Positions 26,705 through 34,712 of a DNA stretch of 64,000 nt are shown here, in pieces. The notes under the pieces were generated by a model that made no database searches, was not told the DNA's origin, and saw only the letters and a program-made list of their open reading frames with translations. Numbering within the stretch: the stretch's first letter is position 1; every line of letters begins with the position of its first letter. The stretch comes from Eubacterium sp. (GTDB lineage: Bacteria; Bacillota; Clostridia; Oscillospirales; Acutalibacteraceae), in the NCBI GenBank assembly GCA_017446095.1, contig JAFSRN010000012.1, positions 38,785 to 102,784 on the forward strand, in the 5' to 3' direction. The position numbers were made by a program, and so were the translations under genes.

Positions 26705-27472
26705 GTGATAAGAAGTTCAAATTTATTTTGCGTTGCCGCTGTGCTTGCCGCCTTTTGCGCTTTTTGCGCGCTGTTTTGCGGCTTTTCGGGCGAGATGCGG
26801 CTGTACCCGCAGCCGTCGCACGCGGTGCTGCGCGAATGGAAGCAGTCAAACGGCAGAAGGTACGATTTAGCAGGACGAACCCTCACCGAGGACATTACGC
26901 TGAGGACTACTCTGCCGCAGGGCAGCCGCGCGCAGTGTATGATGATAAAAACGAATAACATCGCAGTTTACGCTTACACAAAGGGAAAAGTAATCTGCAA
27001 AACGGCAGACCGCGGACTTGCGCTTTGCGGCGAGCGCATAACAATTATACCGCTGTCGGACGTGCAAAACGGCGGGGAAATCACGCTGCATTTAGAGGTG
27101 TTCGGCAAGTCCGGCAGCGTGCTGTCGCCCGTGTACATAAGCACAAATAACGATTTGCTTTTAACACTTATAACGCGTGAAAAACGCGCTGTTACTGCAC
27201 TTTTCGCTCTGTTAGCTGCGATAATAATTACCGCACACAAGGCGGTTTTGGTAAAAAGAAAAACCGCACCCCTGCTCTGCCTGCTGAGTGCGGAATTATC
27301 CCTGTTTACCTCGGTGCTGTGCCGCAGCGACATTGCACAGTTTTTAACAGGCAGCAGCCTTGCGCGGTTGATACTGATTTACACCTCGCCTGCCGCCGCA
27401 ATACTGTTTTTTGCCGCGTACTGCGTGCTGACGTTTATTCAAAAACGCCTGCCTGCATCATATTACCGATAA
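26705..27472 (+). CDS. Membrane protein with an external domain, unknown function
   Basis: 255 residues from the GTG at 26705, set by GGAGG at 26695-26699. Layout: an N-terminal membrane anchor or signal (LFCVAAVLAAFCAFCALFCGF), an external domain of roughly 125 residues, then about four hydrophobic segments (TALFALLAAIIITA, LLCLLSAELSLFTS, LILIYTSPAAAILFFAAYCVLTF). This resembles the sensor half of 7TM-type signalling proteins (a soluble domain followed by several helices), but no kinase, GGDEF or HTH output domain follows before the stop. It is the only plus-strand gene in this area and its end overlaps the convergent PqqD-like gene by 38 bases. It could be a truncated receptor; family not identified. 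Confidence 0.6.
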   Translation: MIRSSNLFCVAAVLAAFCAFCALFCGFSGEMRLYPQPSHAVLREWKQSNGRRYDLAGRTLTEDITLRTTLPQGSRAQCMMIKTNNIAVYAYTKGKVICKTADRGLALCGERITIIPLSDVQNGGEITLHLEVFGKSGSVLSPVYISTNNDLLLTLITREKRAVTALFALLAAIIITAHKAVLVKRKTAPLLCLLSAELSLFTSVLCRSDIAQFLTGSSLARLILIYTSPAAAILFFAAYCVLTFIQKRLPASYYR

Positions 27473-27698
27473 TTTTTTCGGTATCCTGCTGCGCTTTTTC
27501 AAGCGGAATACCGTACATTTCAACGAGCTTATCGGCAATCTGCTCTGCCGAAAGTCCGTCTGCAACGAAATCCCAGATATAACTCGAGGTTTCGTTAAGT
27601 TCAATCATAATGTTATTTTCTTTGCCGAGGCTGCCTGTGGTTACAACAAGGAACTTGTCGCCAACCTTGCATTTTACAAATCCGTCTTTAATCTTCAA
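27435..27698 (-). CDS. PqqD-like protein (RiPP recognition element fold)
   Basis: 87 residues from the TTG at 27698, chosen because AAAGGA lies about 9 bases upstream and because family members start with the equivalent of KIKDGFVK; the open frame extends 7 codons further. Core: IMIELNETSSYIWDFVADGLSAEQIADKLVEMYGIPLEKAQQDTEKIIGNMMQAGVF, the winged-helix PqqD pattern. Such domains bind leader peptides of ribosomally made peptides and hand them to modifying enzymes. It is the last gene of the four-gene unit; its start lies inside the end of the kinase-like gene. Confidence 0.85.
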   Translation of the reverse strand: MKIKDGFVKCKVGDKFLVVTTGSLGKENNIMIELNETSSYIWDFVADGLSAEQIADKLVEMYGIPLEKAQQDTEKIIGNMMQAGVFE

Positions 27699-28425
27699 CT
27701 GTCTTTTTCCTTTCGTCAAAACTCAAACCTGTCAGCGCTTCAAACGAGCATCTGACAGCGTCCTCTTCCATATTGCACTTAAGCAGATACACAGGCACGG
27801 TTCTGAGCAGCCTGTCAAGCAGCTCAAGCGTTTTAACCGTGGCAACCGTATCAAACGGTCTGTAAACCTGCATCATAATGCGCGTAAGGCAGTTTTCAAC
27901 TGCGATTTTTTCAATACTGTTTTCCTTCGCCTGCTCGATAAGGCAGATGCCGCAAAGCGGTATGGAGCCGCCGTTCTGGTAGCCCTCCTTACCTGCATAA
28001 GGCGTTGAGTAAGCGGTTACGCCGTCAGCTGTAACGTGCAGCACGGGCTTGTCGCCGTTTACAACCTCAACACCGTCAAGGTACTTGTGCCACAGGCGGA
28101 TGTGCGTTGTTTTGCCCGTTCCGCTCGGCGCAGTAAAGATGTAGCCTTTTTTATCGTACGATATAACCGCACCGTGGAAAACGCATCTGTCGTAATACGG
28201 CAGCTTTTCCGCAATTGCGCGGTAGGCGCATATACTCTCCGCATACTGTCTGCTCGGGTTATAGGGCGAGTTTGCAATTTCCTCGTCAATCTCGCTGTCG
28301 TTAACAGACACGGCAAAGTCAGCCTTTTCGTCCGTCAGGTAATTGCTGCAGAACTTTTTTGTATAATCGAACTGACAGTTGACCGCAATATTCAGTTTTG
28401 CCATTTTTACCGTAAATTCGCTCAT
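27688..28425 (-). CDS. HPr-kinase-like P-loop protein
   Basis: 245 residues. The central segment FHGAVISYDKKGYIFTAPSGTGKTTHIRLW has a Walker A motif (SGTGKTTH, 101-108), followed by VVNGDKPVLHV and YAGKEGYQNGGSIPLCGICLIEQ, the layout of HprK-like serine kinases encoded beside PqqD-like and NTP_transf_5 genes, for example in paeninodin-type lasso peptide clusters, where the kinase phosphorylates the peptide C-terminus. It lacks the N-terminal DRTGG domain of true HPr kinase. GGAA lies 7 bases before the ATG. The substrate here is unknown, since no precursor peptide is seen. Confidence 0.82.
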   Translation of the reverse strand: MSEFTVKMAKLNIAVNCQFDYTKKFCSNYLTDEKADFAVSVNDSEIDEEIANSPYNPSRQYAESICAYRAIAEKLPYYDRCVFHGAVISYDKKGYIFTAPSGTGKTTHIRLWHKYLDGVEVVNGDKPVLHVTADGVTAYSTPYAGKEGYQNGGSIPLCGICLIEQAKENSIEKIAVENCLTRIMMQVYRPFDTVATVKTLELLDRLLRTVPVYLLKCNMEEDAVRCSFEALTGLSFDERKKTVED

Positions 28426-28445
28426 ACTTTAGTTCCAATCGATAG

Positions 28446-29606
28446 TTATCTGCGTTTTGTTTTGGACTTGACTCTGTAGTGAAGGAAGTCGCTGATAGGC
28501 GGATAAAGCAGCGCCACGATTAACGTGATGAACGCAAACTTGATGAAGGTAAGCGGAACGTTAAACGTCAGCACAGCACGCGTGAACGAAGTGCCTATAT
28601 CGGGAATCAGCTTGCCGATTGCAGGCGCAGCGGCGCGGATTCTTTCCAGCGCGTCCTGGTACGAAGTGAGTATTGCCAAATCGGAATACTCGGGGCCGCG
28701 CGGCGAGTAAACTCTTACAATAACGGGGAACGCAAAAAAGCGCGTTGTAAAGAATGTAGCTATAGATGTGGCAATTGTTCCGGCAAATCCCGCAATCATA
28801 ATTCTGCGTGTTCTGATATCCCTGCTCGTATTGAGGTTGCGGTTCTTCGGGGCCTTGAAATTGAACATTCTGCGTGTGTAAATCCAGCCGCCGAGGAAGA
28901 TGAAAAACGAGTCGAGAATGAAGTTTGAAATCTCGGACACAAAGCTTCCCTGATATACGAGCATATGGAAAACGTTTTTAACCAGCACTATCGCCACGCC
29001 GACAACGGGGCCGAACGCGAGAGTTGCAATAAACTCCGGAATTGCCGAAAATTCCATTGTGAGGAAGGTCGGCATGAACTTGATTTCGCCGTGCTGGTTG
29101 ATAACGATGAAGTTGATGAGGATAGACACAACAAGCAAGCCGAAGATGATAAGTCCGTTGCGTATAAGCTGGGTTGCGCGGCGGTTATCGTCGGGTGTTT
29201 CCTCTGCTTCAATGTAGTTCTTAAGCGCCTGTCTGTCAGCCTTTTCGTTAGTGAAAATGCTTGTGTGGTCGCCCTTGTGCTCGCGCACCTCGTCAAGGCT
29301 TGTAACCTCTTGGGGCATATTTGTTTTCTTTTCTTCCGTCTTGGCTGCAGACTTGGTATCGGCGCGGTTTTCCGTCTTGCTTTCAGCGCGCGCAGTTCTG
29401 TTGCTTAAGTTGGTTGACGCAGCGTTTTTGCGGTAGGAAGTACTGCTTGCGTACCTGTTTGCACGCTTTTCAATTTCCGCATTACGGTCGGCGTCCGTTT
29501 TTATGTATTTGCTTTTTTTCTGCTCGCCCTGAGCCTTAATGTACTTTGAAGTCGGCTTGTCATTTTCCGACTTAAAATACTTTGATTTTTTAGGTTCATT
29601 CGCCAT
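28446..29606 (-). CDS. RibU-like ECF transporter S component with a long N-terminal extension
   Basis: 386 residues. Residues about 150-386 hold five to six membrane helices with MEFSAIPEFIATLAFGPVVGVAIVLVKNVFHML, the motif pattern of RibU-type riboflavin S components of energy-coupling-factor transporters. The first 149 residues are hydrophilic and probably disordered: three 12-residue repeats (SKYFK at 8, SKYIK at 20, SKYIK at 32), then a Ser/Ala/Arg/Lys-rich stretch and an acidic segment. S components normally have only a few residues before helix 1. No ECF A or T genes are in the window, so it would use a shared module encoded elsewhere. Substrate: riboflavin or a related flavin, inferred. 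Confidence 0.8.
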   Translation of the reverse strand: MANEPKKSKYFKSENDKPTSKYIKAQGEQKKSKYIKTDADRNAEIEKRANRYASSTSYRKNAASTNLSNRTARAESKTENRADTKSAAKTEEKKTNMPQEVTSLDEVREHKGDHTSIFTNEKADRQALKNYIEAEETPDDNRRATQLIRNGLIIFGLLVVSILINFIVINQHGEIKFMPTFLTMEFSAIPEFIATLAFGPVVGVAIVLVKNVFHMLVYQGSFVSEISNFILDSFFIFLGGWIYTRRMFNFKAPKNRNLNTSRDIRTRRIMIAGFAGTIATSIATFFTTRFFAFPVIVRVYSPRGPEYSDLAILTSYQDALERIRAAAPAIGKLIPDIGTSFTRAVLTFNVPLTFIKFAFITLIVALLYPPISDFLHYRVKSKTKRR

Positions 29607-29618
29607 AATAGCACCTCT

Positions 29619-30761
29619 TTATTCGGAATGTTTTACGCGTGAGAAAAAGTTGAGCATATGTTTAATTCGCTTGGGGCTGAGGTTTTCCGCTGCTCTGAGC
29701 ACACGGCATTTGAACAGCGAGTAACCCTTTTCTTTGTAATCGGGATGACCCTCGTAAAGTTCTTCAAGCGGAGGGAACAAAAACTGCTTAACCCTGTTGC
29801 GTTTTGCCTTTGCAAGACCGCCGTCCTCTGCGTCACGGCGCAGGGAGTTGCGCAGCTTGATATCCGAGATGCCGTGGTTGCCGCTTGCCAGAACGTCGCA
29901 AGCCGCCTCGTACAAATCAATCTCGGGCCGGATATCCTCAATCCAGTAGCGTTCAAGCGCAAACAGTTTTTCGTAATTCTCCCTGAAATCGTACTTGTCA
30001 AGCACGCTGTCGATATAGTCGCTGTCCACTTTGTCGGCATACGCTTTTTTGAGGTAGTACAAGTCAAGTATGCGGCGCAATCCGCAGCCTGCGTACTCAA
30101 AATGCTTGATGATGTGCAGCAGCGAGTATAGGTAAAAATACGTATCGTCAAGCACATACTTGTACGGGTTATCCTCGCTCGGTTTGCCGCAGTCAAACGG
30201 GTGGTTAATCGCGCCCGAGTAGCGTTCTGCGCTGCCCTTGTAAAACTCCGCAAAGAACTCTGTGTGGAACTCGATTTCCGACTCCTTGTCGGGGAAAACG
30301 TTCAGTTCATTTTCGTGCGTGTGCCTGACTTCGCAGCCGCGCTCAAGCATAAGCTGCTCGATTTTATCAAGGCTTTCAACATCAACGATAAAGTCAATGT
30401 CGCTCATCATACGGATTTCCGGCGTGGGGTAAATCGTTTTTGTGATAGTTCCCTGCGCTTCCGTCCAGCGGATTTTATTTTCCGTAAGCAGTTTAGTAAG
30501 CTCGTTATACTGCACAAGCTGGCGCGCGTTGCGCTGAACGGAATGGAAGTAAAACACCTGCCACTCGTTATACAGCTGTGCAGAGGGCTTGTTATTAAGT
30601 TTTTCCACGCTTAAAAACGCGATGTTTGCAACCTCATGCTCCTTGCCGAGAGTAAACACATTTTCAAACGAAATTTCCTGCGGTTTTTCCTGCGGCTGAA
30701 CGTTATGCACGGCGCAGTACAGAAGATGCACAAGATAATCGTTGTCGTAAATAATATCCAT
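29619..30761 (-). CDS. NTP_transf_5 family nucleotidyltransferase
   Basis: 380 residues from the ATG at 30761 (GAGG 7 bases upstream). The catalytic region RMMSDIDFIVDVESLDKIEQLMLERG carries the nucleotidyltransferase D-x-D signature, preceded by ITKTIYPTPEIR and followed by EIEFHTEFFAEF; this is the uncharacterised nucleotidyltransferase family found near PqqD-like and HprK-like genes and in polysaccharide loci. The N-terminus (LVHLLYCAVHN) and the helical C-terminal half match. It probably transfers a nucleotidyl group to a protein, peptide or glycan; the acceptor is unknown. First gene of the four-gene unit, with promoter at 30803-30831. Confidence 0.83.
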   Translation of the reverse strand: MDIIYDNDYLVHLLYCAVHNVQPQEKPQEISFENVFTLGKEHEVANIAFLSVEKLNNKPSAQLYNEWQVFYFHSVQRNARQLVQYNELTKLLTENKIRWTEAQGTITKTIYPTPEIRMMSDIDFIVDVESLDKIEQLMLERGCEVRHTHENELNVFPDKESEIEFHTEFFAEFYKGSAERYSGAINHPFDCGKPSEDNPYKYVLDDTYFYLYSLLHIIKHFEYAGCGLRRILDLYYLKKAYADKVDSDYIDSVLDKYDFRENYEKLFALERYWIEDIRPEIDLYEAACDVLASGNHGISDIKLRNSLRRDAEDGGLAKAKRNRVKQFLFPPLEELYEGHPDYKEKGYSLFKCRVLRAAENLSPKRIKHMLNFFSRVKHSE

Positions 30762-30802
30762 AAACAAGCCTCAACGTAAGTTTTGTTACTGAATTAAACT
30801 AT

Positions 30803-30831
30803 ATAATATCATAAATTATAGCGAGTTTCAA
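30803..30831 (-). promoter_or_regulatory. Promoter of the nucleotidyltransferase-PqqD unit
   Basis: On the minus strand -35 TTGAAA (30826-30831), 17-base spacer, -10 TATTAT (30803-30808). Confidence 0.65.
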
Positions 30832-30880
30832 CACCGTAATGTTATTTTTTTGAACATCGGGCACTTTTTGCACAAATGTA

Positions 30881-30909
30881 TTGAATTTTTTGCCGTAAAG
30901 TTCTATAAT
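30881..30909 (+). promoter_or_regulatory. Promoter of the GDPD gene
   Basis: -35 TTGAAT (30881-30886), 17-base spacer, -10 TATAAT (30904-30909), 33 bases before the ATG. It diverges from the promoter at 30803-30831. Confidence 0.7.
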
Positions 30910-30942
30910 TAAATTATAATCGACAAAAGACGAGGTTTAGTT

Positions 30943-31806
30943 ATGGACAGTAACTGGAAAAAAGGTATAGGCGCGGCGCTCGGTATAGTGGCTGCCGCAG
31001 CTGTTGCAAAAGGCATTGAACGTGCAATCTGGATACACAACTATATGCAGCCAACGGACTACCCTGTCAGCACCATCAAGGGCACCGACCTTGAGGACAA
31101 AGACCTTAAGTTAATCGCTCACCGCGGCTTCCGTGCCATCGCGCCGGAAAACACCGTGCCTGCTTACGTCAAAGCAGGTGAAGCACACTACTGGGGCGCA
31201 GAGTGTGACATATACCGCACCGCAGACGGAATGTGGGTGCTGCACCACGACCCGTACACCTACCGCATGATGGGCGACATCAAGAACCCTGAAAAAAGCA
31301 CTTACGACGAGCTTATGCAGCTCACCTACAAATCAGGCAGCAACATAAAAGACTACCCGAATCTTAAGTTTGCCACGCTCGATGAGTTTTACGAAATGTG
31401 TGAAAAATACGGTATGCAGGCGATTGTTGAAATCAAGTACGACCGCAGCGCAAGTTACGTTTACGAGCTGCCTTTGTACGCGAGAAAATATAATGTTCCC
31501 ACAACATATATCGCGTTTGACATCGTGAACCTTGTGAACCTTCGCAAGGTGACGGACGCGCCGATGTTCCTGCTTGTGTACGACATCAAAAAGAGCGATA
31601 TCCCAAAGGCGAAATCAGTTGAAAACTGCGGCATAAGCTTTGACGGCAACGACGAAAGAAATCTTAAAGACGACTGCAAAATGGTGCGTATGTGCCGTGA
31701 AGCAGGGCTTGAAACCGCAACCTGGGCGGTTGACGACCTTGACATTGTGCGCAAAATCGCCGACACAGGCACGAAGTTTATTACCACGAACGGAATTACG
31801 TATTGA
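30943..31806 (+). CDS. Glycerophosphodiester phosphodiesterase
   Basis: 287 residues. After a short N-terminal hydrophobic segment (AALGIVAAAAVAKG), the GDPD motifs LIAHRGFRAIAPENTVPAY and GAECDIYRTADGMWVLHHDP give the catalytic His pair and metal-binding Glu/Asp; AIVEIKY and the final ATWAVDDLDIVRKIADTGTKFITTN complete the barrel. It hydrolyses glycerophosphodiesters to glycerol 3-phosphate and an alcohol. The membrane-anchored start suggests action at the membrane or outside the cell. It has its own promoter and terminator. Confidence 0.93.
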   Translation: MDSNWKKGIGAALGIVAAAAVAKGIERAIWIHNYMQPTDYPVSTIKGTDLEDKDLKLIAHRGFRAIAPENTVPAYVKAGEAHYWGAECDIYRTADGMWVLHHDPYTYRMMGDIKNPEKSTYDELMQLTYKSGSNIKDYPNLKFATLDEFYEMCEKYGMQAIVEIKYDRSASYVYELPLYARKYNVPTTYIAFDIVNLVNLRKVTDAPMFLLVYDIKKSDIPKAKSVENCGISFDGNDERNLKDDCKMVRMCREAGLETATWAVDDLDIVRKIADTGTKFITTNGITY

Positions 31807-31811
31807 CTTAA

Positions 31812-31840
31812 CGGAGCGATGTGGTCATCGCTCCCTACTG
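31812..31840. repeat. Family A hairpin (GGAGCGATG type)
   Basis: GGAGCGATG TGGT CATCGCTCC followed by CTAC, a 9-bp stem with the family CCCTAC end, directly after the GDPD gene. The same unit recurs at 40128-40153 and within 41882-41937. Confidence 0.7.
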
Positions 31841-31867
31841 TCCATTGTTCACTGCACACTGTCCACT

Positions 31868-31900
31868 AAAAAATGACTCTCAACCGAGAGTCATTTTTTT
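31868..31900. terminator. Bidirectional terminator between the GDPD gene and the GPH symporter gene
   Basis: ATGACTCTC AACC GAGAGTCAT with an A-run before and a T-run after, so it works in both directions. The symporter stop codon lies in its right edge. Confidence 0.85.
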
Positions 31901-33332
31901 ATTCATTAACTTCATTACTTTCGTGTACTGTTTTGTATATCGGTTCAAGCTTTTCCTTTGTAAGCGGATAGCCAAAGCGGTACAGCAGCCAGATAAGCGT
32001 ATACGTTATGGCAGGGATGATTGTGCAGACCGTGAGTATTCCCTCGGAAACACCGTCAACAAAGCCGGCGTTGCTCATCTTCTGCACATCGTAGCCTACC
32101 TTTGACAGCAGCATAAGTCCGCCGTAGTCGGCAATAGTCTGACCGAGCTTGCGGCAGAAGGTGTACACCGCGTAAATCGTACTTTCGCTCTTAATGCCCG
32201 TTTTAACAAACTGGTAGTCGATAACGTCTGCCACAACCGCCCAGTTGGTGATTGAAACAAACGAATAGCCAAAGCCGATGATAAACAGCGTTACCATAAA
32301 TATCCACGGCTGGTCGGGCTTTGGTTTAATCACATAGCACGCGATTGCCGAAAACGCCGCGAACATTGAGCCGAAGCCTGCAAGTTCCTTTTTGCCGAAC
32401 TTTTTAACGAGCATCGGCGTTACGGGAATCATCAGCGCCATCGGCAGATACTGCGCGATTGAGCCGAGAATTGACAAATTTGTGTTGCAAAAATAGTTTT
32501 TGTAAAGGTACTGGTTGAGCGATGCAAACTGCAGCTGACCGCTGATAAGCACGCCTGTTACCGCAAGCACGATAAACGGGCGGCTTGTAAACATACCCTT
32601 GTACGCGTCCTTAACATTGATGTTCGGTACAAGGTCGGACTTAACGCGTTCCTTGGTGGTGGCGTAGCACGCAAAATAGAACACAATCGCGCACACGCAC
32701 ATTGCCGCTGCAAACTTGAACATACCGTCGCTGCTTACAACATTATATGTGTTGCCTGCGGCGTCTGTTTTTTTGGTGTAAATGATAATCGGTGCAAGCA
32801 GCAGAGGCGCCGCGCCGCCGATACCGCCGCCTATTGAGCGGAAGGTAGAAAGCAGCGTTCTGCCCTCGGGGTCGTCTGTGATAACCGAAGCAAGCGAGCC
32901 AAACGGCACGTTGATGCCGGTGTATAGCATACCGAACAGAATGTATGTAATGTACGCATAAACCATTATAAGCACCATACTGTCGGTGTGCCTGGAAACA
33001 TCGTAAAAGCAGATTAACTGCGCCACGGCAACGGGAATTGCAATCCACTTTAAGTACGGACGGTACTTGCCGTTTTTTCCGGGCGGACGCTTTGCAACAA
33101 GCGCGCCCCACAGCGGATCGTTAACCGCGTCCCACAGCCTTGTAACAAGGAAAAGGGTTGCAACTTTATCCGTTGCGATTTTAAGCACGTCGGTGTAAAA
33201 CACCTTTAAAAACGACGATACATATGTAAGCACAAACAGGTTGCCGCCGTCGCCCAGGGCGTAGCCAGCCGCTTCCTTAATTCCTATTTTATTAGGGTGC
33301 TGATTTTCGGGTTTTGCCTTTTTGCCTTTCAA
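31899..33332 (-). CDS. GPH-family sugar:cation symporter
   Basis: 477 residues from the TTG at 33332, chosen because GGAGGGG lies 5 bases upstream and within the longer open frame (which reaches 33368). Twelve membrane segments. The family motif LWDAVNDPLWGALVAKR in the helix 2-3 loop and TDDPEGRTLLSTFRSIGGGIGG are typical of glycoside-pentoside-hexuronide:cation symporters (MelB-like MFS). The substrate cannot be told from sequence. Located between a GDPD gene and a DUF3877-like gene with no sugar enzyme next to it. Confidence 0.88.
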   Translation of the reverse strand: MKGKKAKPENQHPNKIGIKEAAGYALGDGGNLFVLTYVSSFLKVFYTDVLKIATDKVATLFLVTRLWDAVNDPLWGALVAKRPPGKNGKYRPYLKWIAIPVAVAQLICFYDVSRHTDSMVLIMVYAYITYILFGMLYTGINVPFGSLASVITDDPEGRTLLSTFRSIGGGIGGAAPLLLAPIIIYTKKTDAAGNTYNVVSSDGMFKFAAAMCVCAIVFYFACYATTKERVKSDLVPNINVKDAYKGMFTSRPFIVLAVTGVLISGQLQFASLNQYLYKNYFCNTNLSILGSIAQYLPMALMIPVTPMLVKKFGKKELAGFGSMFAAFSAIACYVIKPKPDQPWIFMVTLFIIGFGYSFVSITNWAVVADVIDYQFVKTGIKSESTIYAVYTFCRKLGQTIADYGGLMLLSKVGYDVQKMSNAGFVDGVSEGILTVCTIIPAITYTLIWLLYRFGYPLTKEKLEPIYKTVHESNEVNE

Positions 33333-33404
33333 GATATCCCCTCCGTTCATACTAAAATATTGTAGCACAAAAAGCAGGTCACTTCAAGGGCAATCTTGAT
33401 ACAA

Positions 33405-33480
33405 AAGGAATGTCGGGGTCGCCATTCCCTACAAGCACACTTAAAAGAAACCGTAGGGAGCGGCGACCCCGACGCTCCGT
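33405..33480. repeat. Paired family A hairpins
   Basis: Units TGTCGGGGTCGCCATTCCCTAC and CCGTAGGGAGCGGCGACCCCGAC are arranged head-on and are complementary to each other (GTCGGGGTCGCC.. with ..GGCGACCCCGAC), so they can form a larger hairpin. It lies between the DUF3877-like gene and the GPH symporter. Confidence 0.65.
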
Positions 33481-33484
33481 AATA

Positions 33485-34012
33485 TTAAAAATCAAAATCG
33501 AGATAATCCTCATTGATAAATCTGTGGTATTCAAGCTGCAGACCGTCGTCGTGGAAGCAGTACCAAAAGTCGTCTGTGCCGCTGTCCTCAAAGTAAATAA
33601 GGAAGTCGAACTCGCCGTTTTGCACCTCTTCAAAATGCACGTCGTCCGAGTACCTGTAAAACACCTTAAGCACGTCGTCAACAGTGCAGCCTGCACGCCT
33701 TACGGTGCCGATAAACACGGCAAGGAATTCATCATCGCGCAGTATGGAATGCACATAATCCACGCCCTTTTGCGGCACGTCAAAGCGGTAGCCGCCCTCG
33801 CGCTTTGCAAAAGTAATCTCGCCGAAAATGTCCCTGCCGTCGCTGCAAAACTGCTCAAGCTGCTGCGGCAGTTCGCTTTTGTCACAATCAAGCAAATGAC
33901 AAAGCGAAGGCTCGGTATAATTCACGCCGAGGGCATGACTTTCATAACCGAGCTTTAACTGTGCTTCTTTAATAACAGATATTAAGTTGTTTTGTAATCT
34001 GTTACTTATCAT
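33485..34012 (-). CDS. DUF3877-like protein
   Basis: 175 residues from the ATG at 34012, which overlaps the end of the TetR gene; an upstream TTG at 34036 is less likely. The sequence (ISVIKEAQLKLGYESHALGVNYTEPSLCHLLD, EITFAKREGGYRFDVPQKGVDYVH, DDVLKVFYRYSDDVHFEEV) resembles the uncharacterised DUF3877 family of Clostridia, recognised from memory only. Soluble, acidic at its end, no signal peptide. Translational coupling to a TetR regulator suggests shared control. Function unknown. Confidence 0.7.
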   Translation of the reverse strand: MISNRLQNNLISVIKEAQLKLGYESHALGVNYTEPSLCHLLDCDKSELPQQLEQFCSDGRDIFGEITFAKREGGYRFDVPQKGVDYVHSILRDDEFLAVFIGTVRRAGCTVDDVLKVFYRYSDDVHFEEVQNGEFDFLIYFEDSGTDDFWYCFHDDGLQLEYHRFINEDYLDFDF

Positions 34013-34013
34013 A

Positions 34014-34580
34014 TTATTTAACTGCAACTGCCTCAACTGAGTTAAACAGGTTCTGAATACGCTGAGTCATAACCGCCGGCGATTCCTTCATTCCTCTGCT
34101 TGCCCAGCTCATAACAACGCCTGTGATACCGTAGCCGAAAAATTCTGCAATAACCTTATCGCTTTCGCTGTCGATACCCTCAATGCCGTTTTCAACGCCA
34201 ATCATTTTTACAACTTCGGTAAACTGTTCGGTTGCAACGCGGCTTACGTACCTTGTAAGGTCGTCGCTGTTGATTTTAAGCGCGTTCTGGTAGAATTTTT
34301 TATCGCCCTGCATTGTGGCAAACATCGCTTCAAGCTTGGTGTACATATTGTCAAGATTAAGATCGTTAAGCAGCGGCACAAGCAGTTCGTTATAAAGTAA
34401 CCAGTCAAGGAGTTCGTATCTGTCCTGAAAATGATAATAAAAAGTCTGCCTGTGGATATTTGAAACTTCTGCGATATCCGAAACGGTAATTTTATCAAAA
34501 GAAGTTGTGTTCATTATTTCCTTCAGTGCGTCAGCCATTTTTCTTTTGGTACGCATAGCACACGCTGAAGTCTGTTCCAT
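34014..34580 (-). CDS. TetR/AcrR-family regulator
   Basis: 188 residues from the third in-frame ATG, at 34580, which has AAAGG 7 bases upstream; GTG at 34589 and ATG at 34586 are too close to that site. The HTH is clear: RKMADALKEIMNTTSFDKITVSDIAEVSNIHRQTFYYHFQDRYELLDWLL. The ligand-binding half is helical. It lies next to a heterodimeric ABC exporter and upstream of the DUF3877-like gene, so it may control one or both; TetR regulators of drug exporters are common. Promoter at 34634-34662. Confidence 0.9.
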   Translation of the reverse strand: MEQTSACAMRTKRKMADALKEIMNTTSFDKITVSDIAEVSNIHRQTFYYHFQDRYELLDWLLYNELLVPLLNDLNLDNMYTKLEAMFATMQGDKKFYQNALKINSDDLTRYVSRVATEQFTEVVKMIGVENGIEGIDSESDKVIAEFFGYGITGVVMSWASRGMKESPAVMTQRIQNLFNSVEAVAVK

Positions 34581-34633
34581 TTCCATCACCTTTCAAAAAT
34601 AAATGCCGAGGGTTGTTAAACAAATGCCAAACC

Positions 34634-34662
34634 ATTATAACAAATCCTTACACATTATACAA
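34634..34662 (-). promoter_or_regulatory. Promoter of the TetR gene
   Basis: On the minus strand -35 TTGTAT (34657-34662), 17-base spacer, -10 TATAAT (34634-34639). Two GGCATTT direct repeats 19 bases apart lie downstream, but no strong palindrome is visible. Confidence 0.6.
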
Positions 34663-34712
34663 GTATAAATCAAAAATGAATTTAAATGCAGAACGTGTTA
34701 TATTTATACACT

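Noticed and set aside
30768-30942. Precursor peptide gene for the PqqD/HPr-kinase unit
   Set aside because: Only divergent promoters are seen; the small frames stop within a few codons and have no ribosome site.
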